This document shows positions 42,532 through 52,446 of a DNA stretch of 64,000 nucleotides, one piece after another (the stretch's first letter is position 1; each line of letters begins with the position of its first letter). Position numbers and translations under genes: made by a program. The notes beneath the pieces were generated by a model. The model had not been told where the DNA came from and made no database searches. It saw only the letters and a program-made list of their open reading frames with translations. The stretch spans positions 186,001 to 250,000 of the forward strand of contig NZ_LIPV01000001.1 in NCBI RefSeq assembly GCF_001418255.1, written 5' to 3'. Source of the stretch: Thiomonas bhubaneswarensis. GTDB lineage: Bacteria; Pseudomonadota; Gammaproteobacteria; Burkholderiales; Burkholderiaceae_C.

Positions 42532-44145
42532 ATGAAATCCCGCAACACCCCACGTACCCAACTGTCGCCCCTGAGCCTGGCCCTGCTGGGCGGCATGTGC
42601 AGCGGACTCGCTCTGTCGCTCGCCGCCTGCGGCGGGGGCGGTTCGTCGTCACCTTCGGCCAACAGCGTCAGCGGCGTGGTGCTTGACGGCCCCATTCAGG
42701 GCGCCACGGTCTGCCTTGATCTCAACGCCAACAAGCAATGCGACAGCGGCGAACCCGCCTCCGCGCCCACCGACGCGCAAGGCAACTACACCATTGCCGG
42801 CCTGACTGCCGACCAGCAGAACTCCGGCGCCGAGTGGATCGCCGTGGTGCCCGCAGGCGCCACCGACGGCGGCACGCCGTTCGCCACAGGCTTCGTGCTG
42901 CGCGCCCCGGCGAACAAGCCCGGCATCATCAGTCCCTTCACCCACATGGTGCAGGTGGCGATCGATCAGGGAGCGGGGAGTCAGATCGCGGCGGAGGCGG
43001 CGGTCGCCACCCAGCTCGCCGTCGGTCAGGCCAGTCTTTACACGAACTACCACGCCGGCAGTCCGAGCACCGACGCGGCCATACTCGCCGCCCATGCGCC
43101 CAATGTGGTGGCCCTGCTGCAAAGCGGCACCCAGCCCACCATCGACCTCGATCCCGGCCAGGCGCAGACCGGCTACACGGTGCGTTACTTCGGCTTTGCG
43201 GATGCGAACAACTACCGACTGAGGGTGTTTTATGGCGGCGCGTCCAATGGACACAGCGTGTTCTACGACGTGCGCAGCGGTCTGTCGTATGGCAGCCCGA
43301 TGAGCGCTGCCAGCCTTTACGGCACGGCGCAGTATCTAACCTCGACCGGCTGGGTCGACCTGAACGCGACGACAGGCAATCCGACCTCCAAGGGCAACCC
43401 CTCAACCACCTTGTCGGCAGGATACGTCTACATCAATCTGCGTCAGGTGACCGACCTCAGCGGCAAGTCCGTGGCGGACGCGGTTGCTCTGGCCAATGAC
43501 ACCACGCAGAACAGCTTCGCTACCCTGCCGGGCGTGCCGGGTTCTCTAGCGGGCACCTTGCCCAATGGCGCCGCCGCAAGCACGGTGCGCTCGCTCGCGC
43601 TTGTCAACCCCGTTATTTACAACCCGGCTGACGGCAGCGCCGCCGCCGGATACAGCAACCCGGCCCTGACCACGCTGGACGCGGTAATTGCCGCCTTCCC
43701 GGCCTCGGCCACCCTCACCAGCGGCAACACGCTGGGCATGGGGAACCTGCAATCCACCTACACCTGCCCAGGCGGCGCCGCGAGTTGCGTGATTGCCCAG
43801 CAGCGTCTGCGTGTGCAGTTCGACAGCGGCAACACGGCGCGGTGGATGCTGTGCGACCTCAACTGGCCCTCGGGCTCCACGGCGGGCAACTGCCTGGCGA
43901 TCGGCAGCGGCAGCTATGCCCGCGCCACCGGCGCCGACGGCCAGACCCCGCTGCTGACCTTCAGCGGCCTGCCCGCGCAGGCCGACGGCATGAGCTTCGT
44001 GCGGGTTTTTGCGGAAACCGGCGGGCAAGTGTGGTTCGGCTATCAGAACAAGCCCAGCACGACCACCACAACCCGCCTCAACGACGTCGCCTTCACCCCC
44101 ATCGCGGCGCAGCTCGGCATCACCGTGCCGACGAACCCCAACTGA
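42532..44145 (+). CDS. Large lipoprotein of unknown function
   Basis: A 537-residue lipoprotein (lipobox Cys near residue 33, LAACGGGG). The region just after it (SGVVLDGPIQGATVCLDLNANKQCDSGE, in two parts SGVVLDGPIQGATVCLDLNA and NKQCDSGEP) resembles a carboxypeptidase-regulatory-like or Cna-B-like beta domain common in Burkholderiales surface lipoproteins. The remainder is rich in Ser, Thr, Ala and Gly without recognised motifs. GGAGG precedes ATG at 42532. Two small secreted proteins follow in the same direction, 15 and 24 bases apart, so the three are probably one operon. Confidence 0.82.
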   Translation: MKSRNTPRTQLSPLSLALLGGMCSGLALSLAACGGGGSSSPSANSVSGVVLDGPIQGATVCLDLNANKQCDSGEPASAPTDAQGNYTIAGLTADQQNSGAEWIAVVPAGATDGGTPFATGFVLRAPANKPGIISPFTHMVQVAIDQGAGSQIAAEAAVATQLAVGQASLYTNYHAGSPSTDAAILAAHAPNVVALLQSGTQPTIDLDPGQAQTGYTVRYFGFADANNYRLRVFYGGASNGHSVFYDVRSGLSYGSPMSAASLYGTAQYLTSTGWVDLNATTGNPTSKGNPSTTLSAGYVYINLRQVTDLSGKSVADAVALANDTTQNSFATLPGVPGSLAGTLPNGAAASTVRSLALVNPVIYNPADGSAAAGYSNPALTTLDAVIAAFPASATLTSGNTLGMGNLQSTYTCPGGAASCVIAQQRLRVQFDSGNTARWMLCDLNWPSGSTAGNCLAIGSGSYARATGADGQTPLLTFSGLPAQADGMSFVRVFAETGGQVWFGYQNKPSTTTTTRLNDVAFTPIAAQLGITVPTNPN

Positions 44146-44160
44146 ATCGGAGAACACATC

Positions 44161-44523
44161 ATGAACACCTGCACACAGAAACTTCTTGGCGTCTCCTTCG
44201 GACTGCTTGCTTTAGGCACGACCCAGGCCGCCGATACGCTCGCGCCGCAGCAGATCGCCGACCTCTGGATGAGCAAGACCATGGTCGGCAAGACGGCCGA
44301 GGGTGAACCGCTGACCGTGCGCTTCAACACCGACGGCAGCGCCGAAATCCATGTGGGCAAGCTGCAGGACACCGGGCACTGGCGCCTGTCGGACACCGGC
44401 TACTGCCTCACCTGGACGCATCTGCGCGGCGGCAAGGAACGCTGCCTCACCGCCCAGCGCGACGGCGAGAGCTACCAGACTTTCATCGACGGCAAGCTGA
44501 GTGCCCAGTTCCGGCCCGAGTGA
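44161..44523 (+). CDS. Small secreted protein, first of a tandem paralogous pair
   Basis: A 120-residue protein with a signal peptide ending near TTQAAD. The mature protein contains VRFNTDGSAEIH, then GHWRLSDTGYCLTW and a second Cys in GGKERCLTAQRDGESY. This pattern of a beta-rich domain with GYCxTW and a later Cys matches the next gene throughout, so the two arose by duplication. It may relate to DUF995-like proteins, but that is from memory. It follows the large lipoprotein gene. Confidence 0.8.
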   Translation: MNTCTQKLLGVSFGLLALGTTQAADTLAPQQIADLWMSKTMVGKTAEGEPLTVRFNTDGSAEIHVGKLQDTGHWRLSDTGYCLTWTHLRGGKERCLTAQRDGESYQTFIDGKLSAQFRPE

Positions 44524-44547
44524 AAACGAACCGCAAGGAGACCGATC

Positions 44548-44952
44548 ATGTGCATCTTCGAACGCTTTCCCACCGCCTTCGCCGGACTCGCCATAGGCCT
44601 GACGCTTGCATCCGGCGGAGCCCAGGCAGCCGACACGCTCACCCCGCAACAGTTATCCGAGCAACTCGTCGGCAAAGTCCTGGTCGGCCGCAACCATCTC
44701 GGCGAAGACAAACCGAGTTGGCCTGTCGTCCTGCAGTTCAAACCGGATGGCTCGATGGAACTCGACGTGCACACAAACAAGGGCAACTGGACCGATGCCG
44801 GGCGCTGGCATCTGTCGAACACCGGCTACTGCGTGACATGGGCCAAGTACAAAAGCGGCCAGGAGCAATGCAACACCGTGCAGCGTGACGGCGAGGTCTA
44901 CCGCACCATTCACGCGGACGGCTCGCCCAGTATGGAACTGCGGGTGCAGTGA
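44548..44952 (+). CDS. Small secreted protein, second of a tandem paralogous pair
   Basis: A 134-residue protein with a signal peptide ending near GGAQAAD. It shares with the previous protein ADTLxPQQ, LxFxxDGS, GxWxLSxTGYCxTW and QRDGExY, including both cysteines of the mature domain (GYCVTW and QEQCNTV). It has a longer loop before the first shared strand. AAGGAG precedes the ATG. Function unknown; a secreted or periplasmic binding protein is a guess. Confidence 0.8.
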   Translation: MCIFERFPTAFAGLAIGLTLASGGAQAADTLTPQQLSEQLVGKVLVGRNHLGEDKPSWPVVLQFKPDGSMELDVHTNKGNWTDAGRWHLSNTGYCVTWAKYKSGQEQCNTVQRDGEVYRTIHADGSPSMELRVQ

Positions 44953-45025
44953 GCGGATGGGCCGTGCCTCATCGACTCCTCGCCATCAGACGGACTCCTC
45001 GGCTGATGGCGCTCCTTCGTGATCG

Positions 45026-45062
45026 GCATGCGAATGCGCTGTTCGGGCTGCCGTTCGCATGC
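45026..45062. other. Inverted repeat in the gap after the paralogous pair
   Basis: GCATGCGAA and TTCGCATGC form 9-bp arms around a 19-base loop in the 205-base gap between two convergent genes. CATCAG/CTGATG arms (44987-45007 region) lie beside it. With no T-run it is not a standard terminator, though it could stop both convergent transcripts. Confidence 0.4.
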
Positions 45063-45157
45063 AGCCGGAACAGCCCGTCCGCGTCGCCAGACATCCCTCG
45101 GTGATGTCGCCCAAGCTTGCGCACGCCCCACTGGCAGAGGGGCAGCGCGTGCGGTTG

Positions 45158-45460
45158 TCAGAACCGCGAGCACGCGGCGCCACGGAAATTCTCGCGGACC
45201 CCGCTGATGTTCGGGCTCTTGCGCGCCGCGTCCAGAATGCGGTTGGCGACGTCGCGCGGCGTATTGCTCGGAAAGGTCACTTCGATATAGCCGAAGTTGA
45301 CGATCCGGTACACCACGAAGTCGCTCGCGTTCTGGTCGAACAGGATTTGATCCATGGCATCTTCCGCCCGCGACGAGGCGCTCTGCGCTCCTGCGGGCAC
45401 CGACGCCAGACAGGCGGCGCAAAGCGCAACGCCACCGAGAACAGCAGCAATAGGCTTCAT
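45158..45460 (-). CDS. Small secreted protein of unknown function
   Basis: A 100-residue protein with a clear signal peptide (ALCAACLASVPAGAQS) and a mature domain of about 75 residues containing DQILFDQNASDFVVYRIVN and a C-terminal AACSRF. GGGGAGGA lies before the ATG at 45460. It lies 77 bases downstream of the LuxR-type regulator gene on the same strand. Not recognised. Confidence 0.72.
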   Translation of the reverse strand: MKPIAAVLGGVALCAACLASVPAGAQSASSRAEDAMDQILFDQNASDFVVYRIVNFGYIEVTFPSNTPRDVANRILDAARKSPNISGVRENFRGAACSRF

Positions 45461-45537
45461 GTTGTCCTCCCCGTTTCAGCAGTTTGTGAATGCATCGTTA
45501 CCCTTGCCGCAGGCTGCGTCAATCCACCACTCGTGCA

Positions 45538-46617
45538 TCAGCTCAACAGCGCCGCCAGCCGCACCACCTCCGATTGGCGGGCGCAGTTCATCTTGCGGAA
45601 CACGCTGGCAAGCTGGTTGCGCAGGGTGTTGCGCGACACGGCGAACAGGCAGGCGCAGTCGTCCGTCGAGTGCCCCGCCACCAGTTCGCGCACCAGCCGG
45701 GCTTCGGCGGCCGTCAGGCCGTACACCGAACGCAGCGCGTCCACTTCGGGCAGGCGCGCGGCGTCGAGCAGTTGCACGCGCAGCAGCAGCAAGGGCGCAT
45801 GGAACAGCCGCAGGTGTTCGGGCGCGGGGGTCAGCGCCAGCCGCAGCACCCGTCCCCAACCGGCCGCGCAATGCAGGGTCTGCGGTGTCCGCTCGGCCTG
45901 CGCCCTGGCGACGGCCTGCGTCAGGCAGCATGCCAGCAAGGCGTGCCGGGGCTGGAGACGACCGTCCGCGAGATGCAGCGCGGCATCGCCGCACAGCAGC
46001 CGGGATGCGGCCTCGCCCACGTGTCGCACCCGCAGCGCGGGGTCGATCAGCAGCCAACCCTCGGTGTCGCTGGACAGCAGCAGATCGAGCCTGTGCCACT
46101 CGGCCTGGGCTGCGCGCACCCTGGCGCGAAACGCCGCTATCAGCGACTCGCGCAGCGGCTCTAACTCTTGCGCCAGACGTGCGCCGTCGGCCTGGTGGTC
46201 GAAATGCAGGCTGACCGAGGCGATGTGCTGCGCGTCGTTGGCAAGGCTGAGGGTGAAGGTGTGCTCGATGCGCAGCGGGCGCATCAGGTCGGCGTAGTAA
46301 GGCCCGGCGCGCCAGACTTTGGTGGCGATGTCGGCGCCGCTGTCCACCCACGCGCCCCGCGGACGCTGCAGGCCGATGGGCAACATGGGGTCCATCGACT
46401 GGAAGTGACTGACATACGCAGCCAACCCCGCTGGAATTAGCAGGTCGACGGCGGCGTAGCCTTGGAGTTCGCCCGCGGTCTTGTCCCAGGCGAGGAAGGT
46501 GGCGCATTCGGCACCTACGGCGCGGCGCCAAGTGCCGAGCAGCGCGTCCCAGTCCGCCGTGCCCGCGCCCACGGCTTCGGCGGCCTCGCGCACCTCTCGC
46601 TCCACGCAAATGTCCAT
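45538..46617 (-). CDS. LuxR-type transcriptional regulator
   Basis: A 359-residue protein. The last 65 residues are a LuxR-type helix-turn-helix (YGLTAAEARLVRELVAGHS, then VSRNTLRNQLASVFRKM). The long N-terminal part has no receiver domain; around residues 185-215 it has a PAS-like stretch (GWLLIDPALRVRHVG). It may sense a small ligand or act with another protein. ATG at 46617 is chosen over 46644; neither has a clear Shine-Dalgarno site. It could control the secreted-protein genes beside it, which is inference from position. Confidence 0.85.
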   Translation of the reverse strand: MDICVEREVREAAEAVGAGTADWDALLGTWRRAVGAECATFLAWDKTAGELQGYAAVDLLIPAGLAAYVSHFQSMDPMLPIGLQRPRGAWVDSGADIATKVWRAGPYYADLMRPLRIEHTFTLSLANDAQHIASVSLHFDHQADGARLAQELEPLRESLIAAFRARVRAAQAEWHRLDLLLSSDTEGWLLIDPALRVRHVGEAASRLLCGDAALHLADGRLQPRHALLACCLTQAVARAQAERTPQTLHCAAGWGRVLRLALTPAPEHLRLFHAPLLLLRVQLLDAARLPEVDALRSVYGLTAAEARLVRELVAGHSTDDCACLFAVSRNTLRNQLASVFRKMNCARQSEVVRLAALLS

Positions 46618-46819
46618 GACGCACCCCGTCTTCCTCGCGCGCACTGCGGCGGCAAGGGCTGCGATGAAGGGGAGCGTGCGGCTCGGCGCGCAACGTCAGG
46701 GGGCTGACCCACCCCGGATGCGATGCGTCGTATCTGTGGGCGTTGATTTTAGTCAGACGCCCGCTGCCGGATGCATCCCGCATTCCGGCTAGCGAATAAC
46801 CCGCAGTTCCTGCCGAAGC

Positions 46820-48370
<1,551 letters not shown>

Positions 48371-48401
48371 GGAAGTCTCGAAAAATGGAAAGGGAAGCGC
48401 A

Positions 48402-48647
48402 TCAGAGGAGCTTGTGTTCGGCCAGCTTCTTGCGCAGGGTGTTGCGATTGATGTCGAGCCAGCGCGCCGCCAGCGACTGGTTACCCTCGGCGTGTTTCAT
48501 CACCGTGGCCAGCAGCGGCTTTTCCACCGCCTGCATCACCATGGTGTGGATGCCATGCGGCTCGGAGCCGCCGAGGTCGTTGAAGTAGGCCTCGAGGCTG
48601 TCGACGACGCATTGTTCGAGAGTGGTCTTGCGAGGAGCAGCGGACAT
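48402..48647 (-). CDS. fis: Fis family DNA-binding protein
   Basis: An 81-residue nucleoid protein. The C-terminal helix-turn-helix ([21 protein letters not shown]) matches Fis. ATG at 48647 gives the expected length. It follows dusB by 16 bases, the arrangement also known from E. coli (dusB-fis). Confidence 0.93.
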   Translation of the reverse strand: MSAAPRKTTLEQCVVDSLEAYFNDLGGSEPHGIHTMVMQAVEKPLLATVMKHAEGNQSLAARWLDINRNTLRKKLAEHKLL

Positions 48648-48663
48648 GGTGGGACGCTGAGTT

Positions 48664-49740
48664 TCAGGCGGCCAACGGCGCAGCGGGCTGCGCGGCAGAC
48701 GGCATGCCGGGGTTGAGGAAGACGCGAAGCGCCGCGAGTTGCTCGGCTGCGGTCTGCAGGGTGTTGAAGTGGCGGCGAAACAGATCGCCGCCGGGCAGCG
48801 TGGCCACATACCAGCCCACATGCTTGCGCGCGGTGCGCACGCCGATGGCCTCGCCGTACAGGCCGTAGTGATCGTCGAGGTGGGCGAACAGCCAGTCGCG
48901 CCACTGCGCGGGCGCGGGGTCGGCAGGCAGGCTGCCGCCTGCCAGATAGGCGGCGATCTGGCCGAATAGCCAGGGCCGACCCATGGCCGCGCGGCCGATC
49001 ATCACCGCGTCGGCGCCGCTTTGCCGCAGCACGGCGGCGGCCTTTTGCGGCGAGTCGATGTCGCCATTGGCCACTACCGGAATGCTCACGCTGCGCTTCA
49101 CTTCGGCGACGGTGACGTACTCGGCTTCGCCGCCGTAGCCCTGCTCGCGGGTGCGGCCGTGCACCACCAGCATGGCGGCGCCTGCGGCTTCGGCCCTGCG
49201 GGCGATGCGCGGCGCGTTGCGCGCGGCCTCGCACCAGCCGGCGCGCATTTTCAGCGTGACGGGCGCGTCGAACGGGCGGGCTGCCGCCACCGCGGCCTCG
49301 ACCAGCCGCGCGGCGAGGTCTTCGTCCTGCATGAGCGCGGAACCGGCCCAGCGGTTGCACACTTTCTTCGCCGGGCAGCCCATGTTGATGTCGATGATGT
49401 CGGCGCCACGCTCCAGGTTGTAGCGGGTGGCTTCGGCGATCTGTTCGGGATCGGTGCCGACGATCTGCACCGCGATGGGCGCGGCCTCGCCGTCGTGATT
49501 GGCGCGCCTAGAGGTCTTGAGGGTGTCGCGCAGATCGGCGCGCGAGGTCACCATCTCGCTGACGCAATAGCCCGCGCCGAGCTGCCGCGCGAGACGCCGG
49601 TAGGGCCGGTCGGTCACGCCGGCCATGGGCGCGGCGAACACGCGGTTGGGCAGTTCATGCCGCCCGAGCCGCAGCGGCGCGCTCAGCCGCGCGAACGCCG
49701 CAAAGGGCGCAGGTTCGGCGAGGGCAGAGGATGGGGTCAT
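48664..49740 (-). CDS. dusB: tRNA-dihydrouridine synthase B
   Basis: A 358-residue flavin enzyme that reduces uridines in tRNA. The FMN-binding TIM-barrel begins with FAAPMAGVTDRPYR, and the active-site region is DINMGCPAKKVCNRWAGSAL near residues 117-136. The basic segment VHGRTREQGYGG and IPVVANGDI are conserved. It is the first gene of the dusB-fis-purH unit; the 72 bases upstream should contain its promoter. Confidence 0.94.
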   Translation of the reverse strand: MTPSSALAEPAPFAAFARLSAPLRLGRHELPNRVFAAPMAGVTDRPYRRLARQLGAGYCVSEMVTSRADLRDTLKTSRRANHDGEAAPIAVQIVGTDPEQIAEATRYNLERGADIIDINMGCPAKKVCNRWAGSALMQDEDLAARLVEAAVAAARPFDAPVTLKMRAGWCEAARNAPRIARRAEAAGAAMLVVHGRTREQGYGGEAEYVTVAEVKRSVSIPVVANGDIDSPQKAAAVLRQSGADAVMIGRAAMGRPWLFGQIAAYLAGGSLPADPAPAQWRDWLFAHLDDHYGLYGEAIGVRTARKHVGWYVATLPGGDLFRRHFNTLQTAAEQLAALRVFLNPGMPSAAQPAAPLAA

Positions 49741-49812
49741 GGCGGAAAAGCGTGCGCAAGGCAGCCACCACCCGGAAGTGCGACTGCCGCTTTTTTGTGC
49801 AGGGGAGTGATT

Positions 49813-50025
49813 CTATGCGGCAGCAGAGGGCTGCCCGCCGTCGCCGTCGGCAGCGCCGCCAGTCTGCGCCTGCCGGAGTCGGATCTGGCGCCAGACCTGC
49901 AGCTTGTCCTCCTCGCTCATGCTGCTCCAGCGCGCGATTTCGTCGAGGGTACGCAAACAGCCGCGGCACAGCCCGCGCTCCTCAATCATGGTGCAGACGT
50001 TGATGCAGGGCGAGGGCACGGTCAT
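49813..50025 (-). CDS. DUF1289 domain protein
   Basis: A 70-residue protein with the DUF1289 pattern of four cysteines (PCINVCTM and GLCRGCLRTLDEI) and the WSSMSEEDKLQVW segment. The cysteines probably bind a metal. It starts 2 bases after the YbaK-like gene. Function unknown. Confidence 0.88.
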   Translation of the reverse strand: MTVPSPCINVCTMIEERGLCRGCLRTLDEIARWSSMSEEDKLQVWRQIRLRQAQTGGAADGDGGQPSAAA

Positions 50026-50027
50026 GC

Positions 50028-50525
50028 TCAGGGCGCCCTGGTGACGTTGCCGGGCGCGGTGCCGAGCCAGCGCGGCAGGTCGTCGGGCTGCAGCGCGAAC
50101 ACGGCATGCGGATGCCCTGCCGCGGCCCAGATGCGATCGAAGCGCCACAGGCTGTCGTCGATCAGCGCCAGCGGCGGCTGGATATGGCCCACCGGGCTGA
50201 CGCCGCCGATGGCAAAGCCAGTGGCGGCGCGCACGAAGTCAGCATCGGCCCGCGCCAGCTTGCCCACCTGCGCGGCCACGGCTTTTTCGTCCACCCGGCG
50301 GTCGCCGGCGCAGACCACCAGCACCGCTCTGTTGCTTTCGGCATGGCGGAACACGATGGACTTGGCGATCTGGCCGAGCTGAACCCCCAGGGCGTCGGCC
50401 GCCTGCTGCGCGGTACGGGCAGCATCGTCGAGCATGACGGGCTGCTCGGCATGGTCCAGCGCCGCCAAGGCGTCGACCACGCGCTGTACGGAGTCAGAAA
50501 GAGATGAAAGGGCGCTGGTTGGCAT
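50028..50525 (-). CDS. YbaK/ProX-type aminoacyl-tRNA deacylase
   Basis: A 165-residue editing-domain protein. Conserved residues include IAKSIVFRH (with the essential Lys near residue 54) and FAIGGVSPVGH near residue 105. Such proteins hydrolyse mischarged tRNAs such as Cys-tRNA(Pro) or Ala-tRNA(Pro). ATG at 50525 lies 8 bases after the HMG-CoA lyase stop. Its presence at the end of the catabolic operon is probably incidental. Confidence 0.88.
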   Translation of the reverse strand: MPTSALSSLSDSVQRVVDALAALDHAEQPVMLDDAARTAQQAADALGVQLGQIAKSIVFRHAESNRAVLVVCAGDRRVDEKAVAAQVGKLARADADFVRAATGFAIGGVSPVGHIQPPLALIDDSLWRFDRIWAAAGHPHAVFALQPDDLPRWLGTAPGNVTRAP

Positions 50526-50533
50526 GGTTTGAC

Positions 50534-51487
50534 TTACGCGCAGACAGCATCGCCCCGGGCTTCGCCCTGCTCGGCGGCCCACTTGGACAGCAGGGCCTTG
50601 CCCGCGCGGCTGTTGTTGGGGCGGTCGATGGCGCGGGTGATGAAGTCGCCAGCCTCGACCACGGCGCGAAGATCGACACCGGTCTCAACCCCCAGGCCTT
50701 GCAGCAGGTAGAGCACGTCCTCGGTGGCGACATTGCCGGTGGCGCCCCGGGCATAGGGGCAGCCGCCCAGACCGGCGACGGAGGCATGAAAGCTGGCCAC
50801 GCCCAACTGCAGCGCCGCGTAGATGTTGGCCAGCGCCTGGCCGTAGGTGTCGTGGAAATGTCCGGCCAGCCTGTGCATGGGAAAGACCGCGGCGCTGGCC
50901 TCGAACACGGCCTGCACCCGGACGGGCGTGCCCACGCCTATGGTGTCGGCGATGTCGATGGAGTCGCAGCCCAGATCGGCCATGCGGCGCACCACCTCGG
51001 CCACGGCAGACGGCGCCACCTCGCCCTGATAGGGGCAGCCCAACGCCACCGAAATGCTGCCGCGCAGCTTCACCCCGGCGGCGCGCGCGGCTTCGGCCAC
51101 GGGGCGGAAGCGCTCAATGGATTCGGCGATGGAGCAGTTGATGTTCTTCTGCGCGAAGGCCTCGCTGGCGGCGCTGAACACCACCACTTCGCCCACGCCT
51201 GCGGCCAGCGCGGCTTCCATGCCTTTCATATTGGGCACCAGCGCCGAATACACCGTGCCGGGACGCCGCCGGATCTGCGCCATGACGGCGGCGGAGTCGG
51301 CCATCTGCGGCACCCATTTGGGCGAGACGAAGGCCGCAGCCTCGACGTTGGCAAACCCCGCCGCGGACAGCCGGTCGATGAGATCGACCTTGATGTCCAG
51401 CGGCACGGGCCGGGCCTCGTTCTGCAGCCCGTCACGCGGGCCGACTTCGACCACTTCGACGAAACGGGGCAAGGTGCTGTTTGTCAT
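50534..51487 (-). CDS. Hydroxymethylglutaryl-CoA lyase
   Basis: A 317-residue enzyme that splits HMG-CoA to acetyl-CoA and acetoacetate, the last step of leucine breakdown. The metal-binding and catalytic motifs are VEVGPRDGLQNE at the N-terminus, GHFHDTYGQALAN near residue 205, and the conserved GLGGCPYARGATGNVATED loop with the active Cys. AGGAGG lies 5 bases before ATG. It belongs with the methylcrotonyl-CoA carboxylase genes upstream (LiuE/MvaB role). Confidence 0.94.
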   Translation of the reverse strand: MTNSTLPRFVEVVEVGPRDGLQNEARPVPLDIKVDLIDRLSAAGFANVEAAAFVSPKWVPQMADSAAVMAQIRRRPGTVYSALVPNMKGMEAALAAGVGEVVVFSAASEAFAQKNINCSIAESIERFRPVAEAARAAGVKLRGSISVALGCPYQGEVAPSAVAEVVRRMADLGCDSIDIADTIGVGTPVRVQAVFEASAAVFPMHRLAGHFHDTYGQALANIYAALQLGVASFHASVAGLGGCPYARGATGNVATEDVLYLLQGLGVETGVDLRAVVEAGDFITRAIDRPNNSRAGKALLSKWAAEQGEARGDAVCA

Positions 51488-51501
51488 GATGCCTCCTCTC
51501 C

Positions 51502-52446
51502 TCAATAGCCCAGCCGCATGTCCACCACGCCGCTGGGTCGCTCGCCGCGCTCGATGGCTGCGATCTTGCGCATGATCTGCGCCGCCGACGGCCCCACCAG
51601 GGTTTGCGCCGCGACATGCGGGGTGACGCGCACCCGCGGGTGGCGCCACAGCGCATCGTCGGCGGGCAAGGGCTCGGTGGCGAACACATCGAGCAGGGCG
51701 CTGGCGATATGGCCGGACTGCAGCAACTCCAGCAGGTCGCCCTGGTCGATGACGGCGCCACGGCTGGCGTTGATGAGGTGCGCCCCCTGGGGCAGTAGGC
51801 TCAAAACAGCGTAAACGAGCAGGCCGCGCGTGTCTGCGGTGAGGGGAAGCAACACCACCAGCGCCCGGGTCTGCGCCAGAAAGGCATCGAGCCGCTCCAG
51901 CGGCACGATAGGGCAGCCCAGGCCCGCGTCGGATCGCCCGCTGCGGGTGCAGGCGTGGATGGGAAAATCCATCGCCGCCACGCGGCGGGCGGCCGCGGCA
52001 CCCATCTGCCCCAGGCCGAGAAAGCCCACGGTGAAGCTCGAACGCGGCGGCAGCGGCAACGGCTCCCAGCGTTGCTGCGCCTGCTGCTCGGCGTAGTCGG
52101 TCATGCGGCGGTAGGCGTGCAGCACGCCCTCGGCCACATAGTCGGCCATCTGCCGCCCCATGCCCGCGTCTTCAAGCCGGATCAGCGGCACGCCAGGGTG
52201 CAGGCGGTGCAGTTGCGGCGCAATCGCGTCCACCCCGGCGCCGAGGTTGAACACCGCGCGCAGCCCCATCTGCCCGGCGAGCCAGTCAGGGTCGGGCCGC
52301 CAGACCAGGGCGAACTCGGCCTGCGCCTCGGGGTCGGCGCAGGCGTCGATGACCTCGATGGCCAGGCCGGTTTCCTTGGCGTGCTGCATCAGCGCGTCGC
52401 GCCAGCGGCGAAAAGGCTCGTCCGGGTCCCAGACGGCCAGTCTCAT
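51502..52446 (-). CDS. D-2-hydroxyacid dehydrogenase, GhrA-like
   Basis: A 314-residue NAD(P)-dependent dehydrogenase. The dinucleotide motif VGFLGLGQMGAAAARR is near residue 140, and the catalytic Arg (INASRGAVIDQGDL), Glu and His (PHVAAQT) of the family are present. It probably reduces glyoxylate or hydroxypyruvate. Its ATG overlaps the stop of the biotin-subunit gene by 4 bases, so it is translated with the leucine genes, though it has no obvious place in that pathway. Confidence 0.9.
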   Translation of the reverse strand: MRLAVWDPDEPFRRWRDALMQHAKETGLAIEVIDACADPEAQAEFALVWRPDPDWLAGQMGLRAVFNLGAGVDAIAPQLHRLHPGVPLIRLEDAGMGRQMADYVAEGVLHAYRRMTDYAEQQAQQRWEPLPLPPRSSFTVGFLGLGQMGAAAARRVAAMDFPIHACTRSGRSDAGLGCPIVPLERLDAFLAQTRALVVLLPLTADTRGLLVYAVLSLLPQGAHLINASRGAVIDQGDLLELLQSGHIASALLDVFATEPLPADDALWRHPRVRVTPHVAAQTLVGPSAAQIMRKIAAIERGERPSGVVDMRLGY

